64,000 bases of DNA from Affinundibacterium amnicola (GTDB lineage Bacteria; Pseudomonadota; Gammaproteobacteria; Burkholderiales; Burkholderiaceae_D). A program made the translations under genes and the position numbers. Shown here in pieces: positions 25,942 to 35,110 of this stretch; the first letter of the stretch is position 1, and every line of letters starts with the position of its first letter. Location of the stretch: positions 682,001 through 746,000 of the forward strand of contig NZ_JACOFU010000001.1 in NCBI RefSeq assembly GCF_014284275.1. The letters run 5' to 3'. Under the pieces are notes generated by a model. The model saw only the letters and a program-made list of their open reading frames with translations, did no database searches and was not told the DNA's origin.

Positions 25942-28797
25942 ATGATGCAACAATATAACGCTAACTCGTATCTGTTCGGCGGCAATGCGCCGTATGTTGA
26001 AGAACTGTATGAAGCGTATCTAAACAATCCTGGCTCCGTGCCGGATAACTGGCGGGCGTATTTCGACGCCATGCAACACGTTCCCGCTGTTGATGGTTCT
26101 GCTAAACCTGACGTCGCTCATGCGCCAGTCATTGCTTCTTTTGCCGAACGCGCAAAACAAGGTCCTATCCGTACCGTAAGTGCTGCTGGTGATGCTGAAA
26201 TGGGACGCAAGCGCGTCGCCGCTCAGCAATTAATCGCCGCATATCGCTTTTTGGGTAGCCGCTGGGCGAACCTCGATCCACTGCAACGTCAAGAACGTCC
26301 GCCTTTGCCGGAACTAGAAGCCAGTTTCTATGGTTTCACTGACGCAGATATGGACACCCAGTTCAACATCAGTAATACCTATTTTGGGTCAGAAACCGCC
26401 TCTTTACGCGATCTGCTCAATTCTTTACGTGATACTTATTGCCGTTCTATCGGCGCTGAATTCATGTATATCGGTGATCCAGCCGAGAAACGCTGGATGC
26501 AAGAAAAACTCGAATCTATCCGCTCCACACCAAACTTCACAGCAGAAAAGAAAAAACATATTCTGGATCGCCTGACAGCTGCAGAAGGTTTGGAACGCTA
26601 CTTACATACACGCTACGTTGGTCAAAAACGTTTCTCATTAGAAGGTGGCGAAAGCTTTATCGCTTCTATCGATGAGACTATTCAACGCGCGGGTGAACGC
26701 GGCGTAGAAGAAATCGTTATCGGTATGGCGCATCGCGGTCGTTTGAATGTGTTGGTCAATACCTTGGGCAAAATGCCGCAAGATTTGTTTGCTGAATTCG
26801 AAGGCAAACATGGCGATGATTTGCCAGCGGGTGACGTTAAATATCACCAAGGTTTCTCATCCGATGTATCAACGCCAGGCGGCCCAGTTCATTTGTCTTT
26901 AGCATTTAACCCATCCCATTTGGAAATCGTTAATCCAGTGGTCGAAGGTTCTGTTAAAGCACGTATGGAACGTCGTGGTGATAAAGATGGCGCGCAAGTT
27001 TTGCCTATCTTGGTTCACGGTGATGCGGCATTTGCAGGTCAGGGCGTTGTCATGGAGACCTTGAATCTGGCACAAACGCGTGGTTATGGCACAGGCGGCA
27101 CAGTGCATATCGTCATCAATAATCAGATTGGTTTCACTACTTCTGATCCACGCGATGCACGTTCCACTTTGTACTGCTCAGACGTGGTTAAGATGATTGA
27201 AGCGCCAGTGTTGCACGTCAATGCAGATGATCCAGAAGCGGTCGTGTTGGCAACGCAAATTGCGCTTGATTATCGTATGATTTTCAAGAAAGACGTTGTT
27301 GTCGACATTATCTGCTACCGTAAATTGGGTCATAACGAACAAGATACGCCAGCACTGACACAACCATTGATGTACAAAAAAATTGCGCAACATCCAGGTA
27401 CGCGTAAGATGTACGCGGATAAATTAGCAGCGCAAGGTACGATCGCTGCTGATGGCGGTGATGCAATGGTGAAAGCCTTCCGTGATGCGATGGATGCAGG
27501 TAAACACACCGTTGATCCAGTTATTTCCAATTTCAAAAATAAGTTTGCAGTCGATTGGATTCCATTCTTAAACAAGAAATGGACTGATGCAGCTGATACA
27601 GCCGTGCCAACCACTGAATTAAAACGCTTAGCTGAACGCATTACGAGCATTCCTGCAGATTTCAAACCACATAGTTTGGTTGAGAAAGTCTTGGGTGATC
27701 GTGCTGCGATGGGCCGTGGTGAAATGAATCTGGACTGGGGTATGGGCGAACACTTAGCATTCGCTTCTTTGGTTTCCTCAGGCTATGCGATCCGTTTAAC
27801 CGGTCAAGATGCTGGTCGCGGTACTTTCGTTCATCGTCATGCGGTATTGCATGATCAAAAACGTGAGCGTTGGGATGCGGGTACGTATATTCCTTTGCAA
27901 AATATCTCTGACAAGCAAGCACCGTTTACTGTGATCGACTCCGTGTTGTCCGAAGAAGCAGTGTTGGCATTTGAATATGGCTATTCCAGCGCAGAGCCAA
28001 ATACTTTGACGATTTGGGAAGCACAATTTGGCGATTTCGCGAATGGTGCGCAAGTTGTTATCGATCAGTTCATTAGCTCAGGCGAAGTGAAATGGGGTCG
28101 CGCTTGTGGTCTGGTGATGATGCTGCCACATGGTTACGAAGGTCAGGGCCCAGAGCATTCTTCCGCTCGTCCAGAACGCTTCTTGCAATTATGTGCTGAT
28201 AACAATATGCAAGTCGTTCAGCCAACTACTGCGTCACAGATTTTCCATTTATTGCGTCGTCAAATGATCCGTCAATTCCGCAAGCCTTTGGTGATCATGA
28301 CGCCAAAATCTTTGCTGCGTAATAAAGATGCGGGTTCTCCATTGTCTGAATTGGCAAAAGGTAGCTTCCATACCGTGATCGGTGAAGTTGATGAAACTAT
28401 CGATGCCAAAAAAGTGAAACGTGTTGTGGCTTGCTCCGGCAAGGTTTACTACGATCTGGTCAATGCTCGCAAAGAACGCGGTCAGTCTGATACAGCGATT
28501 ATTCGTGTTGAACAACTCTACCCATTTCCACATAAGAGTTTCGTGGCCGAATTGAAGAAGTTCCCGAATATGGTCGAATTGGTTTGGGCGCAAGATGAAC
28601 CTCAAAATCAAGGTCCATGGTTCCAGATTCAACACAATATCTTTGAAAGTTTGGATGAAGGTCAGAAGCTCGCTTACGCAGGCCGTCCTGCTAGTGCATC
28701 ACCTGCTGTCGGTTACTACGACAAGCATTATGCACAACAAAAAGCATTGCTTGATGCAGCCTTTTCGAAACTTAAAGGTTACATCCTGACTAAATAA
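25942..28797 (+). CDS. sucA: 2-oxoglutarate dehydrogenase E1 component
   Basis: The thiamine-diphosphate E1 of the 2-oxoglutarate dehydrogenase complex (also called odhA). I start at the ATG at 25942 with AAAGGTG 6 bases upstream; a GTG three codons earlier lies inside that ribosome site. The 951 residues are full length. They include the N-terminal E2-docking segment (SYLFGGNAPYVEELYEAYL), GMAHRGRLNVLVN, the thiamine/Mg stretch around HVNADDPEAV, YRKLGHNEQDTP, and a C-terminal transketolase-like domain with HGYEGQGPEHSSARPERFLQ. odhB follows after 68 bp. Confidence 0.96.
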   Translation: MMQQYNANSYLFGGNAPYVEELYEAYLNNPGSVPDNWRAYFDAMQHVPAVDGSAKPDVAHAPVIASFAERAKQGPIRTVSAAGDAEMGRKRVAAQQLIAAYRFLGSRWANLDPLQRQERPPLPELEASFYGFTDADMDTQFNISNTYFGSETASLRDLLNSLRDTYCRSIGAEFMYIGDPAEKRWMQEKLESIRSTPNFTAEKKKHILDRLTAAEGLERYLHTRYVGQKRFSLEGGESFIASIDETIQRAGERGVEEIVIGMAHRGRLNVLVNTLGKMPQDLFAEFEGKHGDDLPAGDVKYHQGFSSDVSTPGGPVHLSLAFNPSHLEIVNPVVEGSVKARMERRGDKDGAQVLPILVHGDAAFAGQGVVMETLNLAQTRGYGTGGTVHIVINNQIGFTTSDPRDARSTLYCSDVVKMIEAPVLHVNADDPEAVVLATQIALDYRMIFKKDVVVDIICYRKLGHNEQDTPALTQPLMYKKIAQHPGTRKMYADKLAAQGTIAADGGDAMVKAFRDAMDAGKHTVDPVISNFKNKFAVDWIPFLNKKWTDAADTAVPTTELKRLAERITSIPADFKPHSLVEKVLGDRAAMGRGEMNLDWGMGEHLAFASLVSSGYAIRLTGQDAGRGTFVHRHAVLHDQKRERWDAGTYIPLQNISDKQAPFTVIDSVLSEEAVLAFEYGYSSAEPNTLTIWEAQFGDFANGAQVVIDQFISSGEVKWGRACGLVMMLPHGYEGQGPEHSSARPERFLQLCADNNMQVVQPTTASQIFHLLRRQMIRQFRKPLVIMTPKSLLRNKDAGSPLSELAKGSFHTVIGEVDETIDAKKVKRVVACSGKVYYDLVNARKERGQSDTAIIRVEQLYPFPHKSFVAELKKFPNMVELVWAQDEPQNQGPWFQIQHNIFESLDEGQKLAYAGRPASASPAVGYYDKHYAQQKALLDAAFSKLKGYILTK

Positions 28798-28806
28798 TTC
28801 TTAGGT

Positions 28807-28838
28807 GGTGCCGCCAATAATAAATATAGTGCGGCACC
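28807..28838 (+). promoter_or_regulatory. Intercistronic hairpin between odhA and odhB
   Basis: A perfect 8-bp GC-rich stem, GGTGCCGC and GCGGCACC, with a 16-base AT-rich loop and no T run. It is probably an mRNA stability or processing element rather than a terminator. Confidence 0.55.
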
Positions 28839-28865
28839 GAATAGACATCCTACACGGAGAAAAAC

Positions 28866-30125
28866 ATGGCAATTATCGAAGTAAAAGTTCCTCAGTTATC
28901 TGAATCCGTCGCAGAAGCGACTTTACTGTCTTGGCATAAAAAAGTAGGCGAAGCAGTTACTCGCGATGAAAATCTGGTGGACGTAGAAACTGATAAAGTG
29001 GTGTTGGAATTACCAGCACCAGCAGCTGGCGTTATCACACAAATTATTAGCGGTGATGGCAGCACTGTGGTTGCGGGTCAAGTCATCGCAATGTTAGATA
29101 CTGAAGCTTCAGCTGGTACAGTTGCTAGTGCCCCGGCAGCCGCAGCGGCGGTGGCTGCTCCAGTTGCAGCTGCTGCAACAAGCAGTTCCGCAGCCGCAAG
29201 TTCAGCAGGCATAGCAATGCCAGCAGCGGCAAAAATTTTGGCAGAAAACAATTTGTCTGCAGGTGCAATTGATGGCACAGGTAAAGATGGCCGCGTAACA
29301 AAAGGTGATGCATTGGCAGCAGTAGCTGGCAAAGCAGCACCAGCTGTTGCGCCTTTGGCAGCTCCAGTTGCAGCAAAACCAGCATTGCAACAAGTATCAG
29401 CGCCTGCAGTGGTCAACCTCGGTGATCGTCCAGAAGAGCGCGTTCCTATGAGCCGTTTGCGTGCACGTATCGCTGAACGTTTGGTGCAATCACAGTCCAC
29501 TAACGCGATTTTGACGACCTTCAATGAAGTCAACATGGCACCAGTGATGGACTTGCGTAACAAGTACAAAGATAAGTTCGAAAAAGAACACGGCGTGAAA
29601 TTAGGTTTCATGTCTTTCTTCGTCAAAGCTGCAGTTGCGGCATTGAAAAAATACCCAATCATCAATGCTTCCGTTGATGGCAATGACATCGTGTACCACG
29701 GTTATTTCGACATCGGTATTGCAGTTGGTTCACCACGTGGGTTGGTAGTGCCTATCTTGCGCAATGCAGATCAAATGTCTATCGCTGAAATCGAAAAGAA
29801 AATCGGCGAATTCGGCGCGAAAGCGAAAGACGGTAAATTGACTTTAGATGATTTGACTGGCGGTACTTTCTCCATCTCTAATGGCGGTACTTTCGGTTCT
29901 ATGTTGTCGACACCGATTATCAACCCGCCACAATCTGCAATCTTGGGCGTACATGCGACGAAAGACCGCGCAGTAGTTGAAAATGGTCAAATCGTGATTC
30001 GTCCTATGAACTACCTAGCGATGTCTTACGATCACCGTATCATTGACGGTCGTGAAGCCGTGCTAGGTTTGGTCGCAATGAAAGAAGCACTGGAAGATCC
30101 AGCTCGTTTGTTGTTGGATCTGTAA
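28866..30125 (+). CDS. sucB: Dihydrolipoyllysine succinyltransferase (E2) of 2-oxoglutarate dehydrogenase
   Basis: The core of the complex (also odhB). Its 419 residues begin with one lipoyl domain whose lipoylated Lys is in [13 protein letters not shown]. Next come an Ala/Pro/Val-rich flexible linker, the E3-binding domain ([33 protein letters not shown]) and a second Ala-rich linker. The catalytic domain follows, with [13 protein letters not shown] near the C-terminus. ACGGAG lies before the ATG. A small SHOCT-PspC gene separates it from lpdA. Confidence 0.97.
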   Translation: MAIIEVKVPQLSESVAEATLLSWHKKVGEAVTRDENLVDVETDKVVLELPAPAAGVITQIISGDGSTVVAGQVIAMLDTEASAGTVASAPAAAAAVAAPVAAAATSSSAAASSAGIAMPAAAKILAENNLSAGAIDGTGKDGRVTKGDALAAVAGKAAPAVAPLAAPVAAKPALQQVSAPAVVNLGDRPEERVPMSRLRARIAERLVQSQSTNAILTTFNEVNMAPVMDLRNKYKDKFEKEHGVKLGFMSFFVKAAVAALKKYPIINASVDGNDIVYHGYFDIGIAVGSPRGLVVPILRNADQMSIAEIEKKIGEFGAKAKDGKLTLDDLTGGTFSISNGGTFGSMLSTPIINPPQSAILGVHATKDRAVVENGQIVIRPMNYLAMSYDHRIIDGREAVLGLVAMKEALEDPARLLLDL

Positions 30126-30152
30126 TCTTAACAATTACACTCACATCAAAAT

Positions 30153-30509
30153 ATGAATATTGCTGACGAAATTAAACGTCTGCACGAATTGCATCAGTCA
30201 GGCGCACTGACTGATGCAGAATTCGCTCAGGCCAAAGAAAAGTTACTTGCGTCACTTAATGCAAACGCAGCAAATGCTGCAAACGCCTCACATGGTGGCG
30301 CAAATGGCGAAAATCCATTTGCTCAACTCAATCAATTGCGCCGTTCCAAAACGGATCAATGGATAGGTGGCGTTTGTGGTGGCTTGGCCAAATTTACAGG
30401 AATGGAAGCTTGGATCTGGCGCCTGATGTTCTTTTTGTTTGTCGCCTGTTTTGGTTTTGGTGTGGTCGCGTATTTGTTGGCCTGGATTTTCATTCCAGAG
30501 GAAGCATAA
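30153..30509 (+). CDS. SHOCT-PspC two-domain membrane protein
   Basis: A 118-residue protein with an N-terminal SHOCT-type short helix pair (MNIADEIKRLHELHQSGALTDAEFAQAKEKLL). An Asn/Ala linker follows, then a PspC domain (KTDQWIGGVCGGLAKFTGMEAWIWRLMFFLFVACFGFGVVAYLLAWIFIPEE) with one or two membrane helices. PspC proteins act in envelope-stress sensing in enterobacteria. Here it lies inside the odhA-odhB-lpdA row, 27 bp after odhB and 99 bp before lpdA. No psp operon is nearby. A link between membrane state and the dehydrogenase complex would be speculation. Confidence 0.85.
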   Translation: MNIADEIKRLHELHQSGALTDAEFAQAKEKLLASLNANAANAANASHGGANGENPFAQLNQLRRSKTDQWIGGVCGGLAKFTGMEAWIWRLMFFLFVACFGFGVVAYLLAWIFIPEEA

Positions 30510-30608
30510 TTCAGCAATTTTTTGGGCGCAGGGCTAGAGTCATGACGATTCATTGCTGCGCTCATTTTACATTTATTTATTTTTCAGTAAGCCTGACAAG
30601 GTAAAACT

Positions 30609-32036
30609 ATGAGCAAACAATTTGATGTCGTCGTGATCGGCGGCGGTCCTGGTGGTTATATCGCTGCAATTCGTGCGGCACAATTGGGTTTTTCTACCGC
30701 GTGTATCGACGCATGGACGAATGAAAAAGGCGGCCCAGCGCTTGGTGGTACGTGTACTAATGTTGGCTGCATTCCATCCAAAGCTTTATTGCAATCGTCT
30801 GAACATTATGAACACGCTGGTCATGCATTTGCCGATCATGGCATCAATGTCAGCGGTTTGGAATTAGACGTTGCGAAAATGCTCAAGCGTAAAGATACGA
30901 TTGTTAAGCAAAATAACGACGGTATCGTTTATCTGTTTAAAAAGAACAAAGTCACTTTCTTTCACGGACATGGTTCCTTTGTAAAAGCGGCAGATGGCGG
31001 CTACGAAATCAAAGTCGCAGGCAAAGCAGAAGAAACTATCACTGGTAAGCACATCGTTGTAGCAACTGGCTCGAACGCCCGTGCATTGCCAGGCGCAGCA
31101 TTTGATGAAGAATTGATTTTGTCGAATGACGGCGCGTTGAAAGTTGGCGCTGTTCCTAAGAAGTTGGGTGTGATCGGCGCGGGTGTTATTGGCCTGGAAA
31201 TGGGTAGCGTTTGGCGTCGTTGCGGTGCTGAAGTCACCGTATTAGAAGCATTGCCAACTTTCCTTGGCGCAGTTGATGAGCAGATCGCTAAAGAAGCGCA
31301 CAAATTATTTGTGAAGCAAGGTCTGTCTATCAACCTCGGCGTGAAAATTGGCGAAATCGTCAAAGGTGCTAATGATGTCACAGTCAATTACACAGATGAC
31401 AAAGGCGCTGAGCACAAAGCGGTTTTCGACAAACTGATTATCTCTATCGGTCGTACACCAAATACCAATGGTTTGAATGCAGAAGCTGTAGGATTGGCTT
31501 TGGACGAACGTGGCTTCGTCGCAGTGGATGGCGATTGCAAGACGAACTTGCCTAACGTGTGGGCAGTTGGTGACGTCGTACGCGGTCCTATGTTGGCACA
31601 CAAAGCAGAAGAAGAGGGCGTCGCCGTCGCTGAGCGTATCGCTGGTCAACATGGCCACGTGAATTTCAACACGATTCCTTGGGTGATCTACACCTCACCA
31701 GAAATCGCTTGGGTTGGCCGCACTGAACAACAACTGAAGGCTGACGGCGTAGCATACAAAGCGGGCACCTTCCCGTTTATGGCAAATGGCCGCGCGCGCG
31801 CTTTAGGTGATACCTCAGGTATGGTGAAATTCTTAGCAGATGCGACGACTGATGAAATATTGGGCGTGCATATCGTAGGCTCTATGGCTTCTGAGTTGAT
31901 TTCTGAAGCTGTCGTAGCGATGGAATTCCGTGCATCTTCTGAAGATATCGCTCGTATTTGCCACGCACATCCATCTTTATCTGAAGCGACAAAAGAAGCC
32001 GCACTCGCAGTTGATAAGCGTTCATTGAACTTCTAA
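30609..32036 (+). CDS. lpdA: Dihydrolipoyl dehydrogenase (E3)
   Basis: A flavoprotein that reoxidises the lipoyl arm of E2. The 475 residues show the FAD fold [22 protein letters not shown], then the redox disulfide in [16 protein letters not shown]. An NAD fold ([21 protein letters not shown]) and [21 protein letters not shown] follow. The C-terminal dimer domain has the active-site His-Glu pair ([16 protein letters not shown]). It is third in the 2-oxoglutarate dehydrogenase row. An intrinsic terminator follows, so the odh unit ends here. Confidence 0.97.
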   Translation: MSKQFDVVVIGGGPGGYIAAIRAAQLGFSTACIDAWTNEKGGPALGGTCTNVGCIPSKALLQSSEHYEHAGHAFADHGINVSGLELDVAKMLKRKDTIVKQNNDGIVYLFKKNKVTFFHGHGSFVKAADGGYEIKVAGKAEETITGKHIVVATGSNARALPGAAFDEELILSNDGALKVGAVPKKLGVIGAGVIGLEMGSVWRRCGAEVTVLEALPTFLGAVDEQIAKEAHKLFVKQGLSINLGVKIGEIVKGANDVTVNYTDDKGAEHKAVFDKLIISIGRTPNTNGLNAEAVGLALDERGFVAVDGDCKTNLPNVWAVGDVVRGPMLAHKAEEEGVAVAERIAGQHGHVNFNTIPWVIYTSPEIAWVGRTEQQLKADGVAYKAGTFPFMANGRARALGDTSGMVKFLADATTDEILGVHIVGSMASELISEAVVAMEFRASSEDIARICHAHPSLSEATKEAALAVDKRSLNF

Positions 32037-32065
32037 TCAAAGTCAATTCAAGGTTCCAGGTAAAG

Positions 32066-32100
32066 AGCGGAATAGATTCTCGACCATCTATTCCGCTTTT
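32066..32100 (+). terminator. Terminator of the odh-lpdA unit
   Basis: A perfect 12-bp stem (AGCGGAATAGAT and ATCTATTCCGCT), an 8-base loop and TTTT after the stem. Confidence 0.85.
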
Positions 32101-32152
32101 ATGTATCTACATCAGTCCAATTGAGCGATCAACTCATCACCACAGCCCAAGC

Positions 32153-33265
32153 ATGAATGTTCACGAGTTTTATCAAGAAGCAATCGACAAGCGCGGCTTT
32201 CAAGTTGATGCTGCACAAAAGCGCGCGGTAGATCGCTTGCAACAATCATATGATGATTGGGTGGCTTATAAAGCGAAGCGTTCAAATCGATTAGTTCGTC
32301 TGATCAGTCGCCCTGAGGTGCCGCGCGGTGTCTACATGTGGGGCGGAGTAGGGCGCGGTAAATCATTTTTGATGGACAGTTTTTATTCAGTTGTCCCAGT
32401 GGTTCGCAAAACACGTTTGCATTTTCATGAATTCATGCGTGCTGTGCATCGCGAATTAGATGAGTTGAAAGGCGTGGCAGATCCACTCAATGAAGTCGCC
32501 GCACGCATCGCCAAAAAATATCGACTGATTTGTTTTGATGAGTTTCATGTTTCTGATGTGGCCGATGCCATGTTGTTATACAACTTGATGAAAGCCTTGT
32601 TTGATAATGGGGTGTCTTTCGTCATGACTTCAAATTATCAACCAGATACGCTTTATCCGGATGGCTTGCATCGCGATCGTATGTTGCCAACCATCGCTTT
32701 GATTAAAGAACGTATGGATGTGATGAATGTCGATTCTGGTAATGACTATCGGAAGCGCGCACTTGAGCAAGTTGATGCTTACTTGACGCCGTTGGGTGCG
32801 AATACTGATCGATTATTGCGCGAAGCTTTTGGTCGATTGGCGGAAACTAAGGACGAAGATCATCATGTTGATATTGAAGGGCGGCGGTTGAAAGCCTTGC
32901 GTCGTGCCGGTACGACGATCTGGTTTGACTTCGCAACCTTATGTGGCGGGCCGCGTTCACAGAATGATTATCTAGAAATCGCGAGTCGATTTCATACTGT
33001 TATTTTGTCGTCGATTCCGCAAATGTCGGCTGGCATGTCTTCCGAGGCGCGTCGCTTCACTTGGTTAATTGATGTTTTCTACGATAACAAGGTGAAGTTG
33101 ATTATGTCTGCAGAAGTCGCGCCAGAATTGCTGTACATGCAGGGTACTTTATCGAACGAGTTTCATCGTACCGTTTCACGCATTATAGAAATGCAGTCTC
33201 AAGATTATATGAATGCCGATCAGCGTGAGATCGTGGCGATGCTTGATTCAGATCATTCACACTAA
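32153..33265 (+). CDS. zapE: AFG1-family ATPase ZapE
   Basis: A 370-residue AFG1-like P-loop ATPase. In E. coli ZapE acts at the division ring, with mitochondrial homologues in protein quality control. The Walker A is GGVGRGKSFLMD and the Walker B is LICFDEFHVSDVADAM. TSNYQPDTLYPDGLHRDRMLP (sensor) and the C-terminal ARRFTWLIDVFYD complete the family pattern. It stands after the lpdA terminator with its own, unidentified promoter. The following gene begins 10 bp after its stop. Confidence 0.94.
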   Translation: MNVHEFYQEAIDKRGFQVDAAQKRAVDRLQQSYDDWVAYKAKRSNRLVRLISRPEVPRGVYMWGGVGRGKSFLMDSFYSVVPVVRKTRLHFHEFMRAVHRELDELKGVADPLNEVAARIAKKYRLICFDEFHVSDVADAMLLYNLMKALFDNGVSFVMTSNYQPDTLYPDGLHRDRMLPTIALIKERMDVMNVDSGNDYRKRALEQVDAYLTPLGANTDRLLREAFGRLAETKDEDHHVDIEGRRLKALRRAGTTIWFDFATLCGGPRSQNDYLEIASRFHTVILSSIPQMSAGMSSEARRFTWLIDVFYDNKVKLIMSAEVAPELLYMQGTLSNEFHRTVSRIIEMQSQDYMNADQREIVAMLDSDHSH

Positions 33266-33275
33266 TGTCAATAGA

Positions 33276-33662
33276 ATGATAATTTTAATTAAGAAAATAA
33301 TTCTGAGTTTTGTGCTGGTATCGTCATATGCCTTTGCTATGACGTCCGATTTGAATAACATCACCACCGAATCTGCGGTTCAGGCACTTAGTAAGGAATT
33401 TTCTAGTGGCAGCATTTTGTCTGTACCACTAGCAGAGTTAGCGTTGAATAAGCTTGAACAGTTGCAAACCACTTTGCAAGTGGAGTTGCAGGAAAAAGAA
33501 ACGGCCTGTCTTGATCATTTTTTCACCAATGCATGCTTGCAAGAACTTCGATTAAAACGGCGTGAACTGCAAGCAATCTTGCGTAACATTCGTATCGAAG
33601 CCAAATCTTTTCTACGCGGTACGCGCGCAAATAAATCCAAGAACCTTGTTGAGCAAGATTAA
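33276..33662 (+). CDS. Small secreted helical protein, unknown
   Basis: A 128-residue precursor from the ATG at 33276, chosen because a signal peptide (MIILIKKIILSFVLVSSYAFA) then starts the protein. The longer open frame reads through the end of zapE. The mature part is helical and rich in Gln, Glu and Leu, with two Cys (KETACLDHFFTNACLQELRLKRRELQAILRN) that could form a disulfide. It probably rides on the zapE transcript. I know no function. The ribosome site is weak. Confidence 0.7.
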   Translation: MIILIKKIILSFVLVSSYAFAMTSDLNNITTESAVQALSKEFSSGSILSVPLAELALNKLEQLQTTLQVELQEKETACLDHFFTNACLQELRLKRRELQAILRNIRIEAKSFLRGTRANKSKNLVEQD

Positions 33663-33683
33663 GCAATGTTAGTGATTGCAATA

Positions 33684-34853
33684 CTATATTTTTTGTAAGC
33701 GTTCTAATGCATAGTCCAAAGTTTTGGTTTGTTTCGCAAAACAAAAACGCACTAGTTGATGTTGATTTTGATCACGATAAAACGCCGATAGTGGAATTGT
33801 CGCAACACCAATCTCCTTGGTTAGCCAAGTCGCAAAATCAAGCTCGGTTCGATCAGAGATCTCCGAATAATCAGCACATAAAAAATAGGTTCCACTGACC
33901 GGCAATAATTTGAATTTTGTTTTTGCTAAGCCAGCACAAAAGTAATCGCGCTTATTTTGATAAAACATAGGCAGATTCAGATGATGCGCTGGTTCTTGCA
34001 TAAAGTGGGCGATACCAATTTGCATCGGCGTATTGACGGTAAATACATTAAATTGATGAACTTTGCGAAATTCGGCGGATAAAACTTTGGGCGCTAACAC
34101 GTAGCCTATCTTCCAGCCAGTGACATGGTAGGTTTTTCCAAAGCTGGAAATAATAAAACTACGTTGTGCTAACTCCGCATGTGATGCTAGGGATAGATGC
34201 GATTTCCCATCAAATACCATGTGTTCGTAAACTTCGTCTGAAATCAATAAGATTTTCGTATCTCGAACCAGCGCCGCTAGATTTTCAAGGTCCTTGTTCG
34301 TTAAGCTCATTCCAGTTGGATTGTGTGGCGAATTAATTAAGATAAGGCGAGTCTTGCTGCTGATTTTGGAAGCGACAGCGTCCCAATCGATAGAGAATCC
34401 ATGCTGATCAAGCCGCATTGAAACTAGTACAGGAATTCCGCCAGCGAGTTGTATTGTTGGTAAATAACTATCGTAGGCTGGCTCAATCACAATTACCTCA
34501 TCCCCAGTGCGTACGCATGCAAGTATGGTGGTCATAATTGCTTGTGTGGCACCGGCTGTGACTGTCACCTCAGTATCGGCATCGTATGTTGCTTGATATA
34601 ACGTCTCTACTTTGCTTGCAATCGCGTGGCGCAAGATAGCAGCACCGGGCATCGGTGGATATTGATTGTGCCCGGCTAGCATCGCTTGATGTACCTGTTC
34701 AATTAACGCCGGATTGCAATCAAAGTCTGGAAAACCTTGGCCCAGATTAATCGCTTGATAGGACTGTGCTAATGCCGACATGGTTGAGAAAATAGTGGTC
34801 TTAACTTCGGGTAATTTGGATTCAATCAATGTGCCGTTGTTATTGGTAGTCAT
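33684..34853 (-). CDS. Class I/II PLP aminotransferase, probably methionine/aromatic type
   Basis: A 389-residue fold-type I aminotransferase close to the YbdL/kynurenine-aminotransferase branch. It has the INLGQGFPDFDCNP start, INSPHNPTGMSL, LISDEVYEHMVFDG and the PLP Lys in FIISSFGKTYHVTGWKIGYV. The substrate-binding Arg is near the end (LVRFCFAKQTKTLDYALERL). I start at the ATG at 34853 rather than the long frame from 34913. Methionine or glutamine is the usual substrate of this branch, but specificity cannot be read. It converges on the small gene before it with only 21 bp between stops. Confidence 0.85.
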   Translation of the reverse strand: MTTNNNGTLIESKLPEVKTTIFSTMSALAQSYQAINLGQGFPDFDCNPALIEQVHQAMLAGHNQYPPMPGAAILRHAIASKVETLYQATYDADTEVTVTAGATQAIMTTILACVRTGDEVIVIEPAYDSYLPTIQLAGGIPVLVSMRLDQHGFSIDWDAVASKISSKTRLILINSPHNPTGMSLTNKDLENLAALVRDTKILLISDEVYEHMVFDGKSHLSLASHAELAQRSFIISSFGKTYHVTGWKIGYVLAPKVLSAEFRKVHQFNVFTVNTPMQIGIAHFMQEPAHHLNLPMFYQNKRDYFCAGLAKTKFKLLPVSGTYFLCADYSEISDRTELDFATWLTKEIGVATIPLSAFYRDQNQHQLVRFCFAKQTKTLDYALERLQKI

Positions 34854-35110
34854 GTTGTGGTGAATAAGCCTAAGATTGTAATCCGAAGATTTTACTTGCA
34901 ATTTCAGTATCAAAGAACATGACGCTTAGATATTCTCTCTATAAGCTCATGTGCATTTTTATACGAGGTTTCCTCGTTGTTCAGCCTGGTAAGCATGTTT
35001 TTACATAAAGCATTGAATTACGGTGCTTTTCCAGCTCTTCTTCAGGATTCATTTTCATCTGATTGTTCGATAATTCAAGCTATACAAATCCCAATTGTGC
35101 CGAGGTGGCC

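Noticed and set aside
29078-29689. 203-residue antisense frame in sucB
   Set aside because: It mirrors the Ala-rich linkers of the E2 protein; no start signals or domain.
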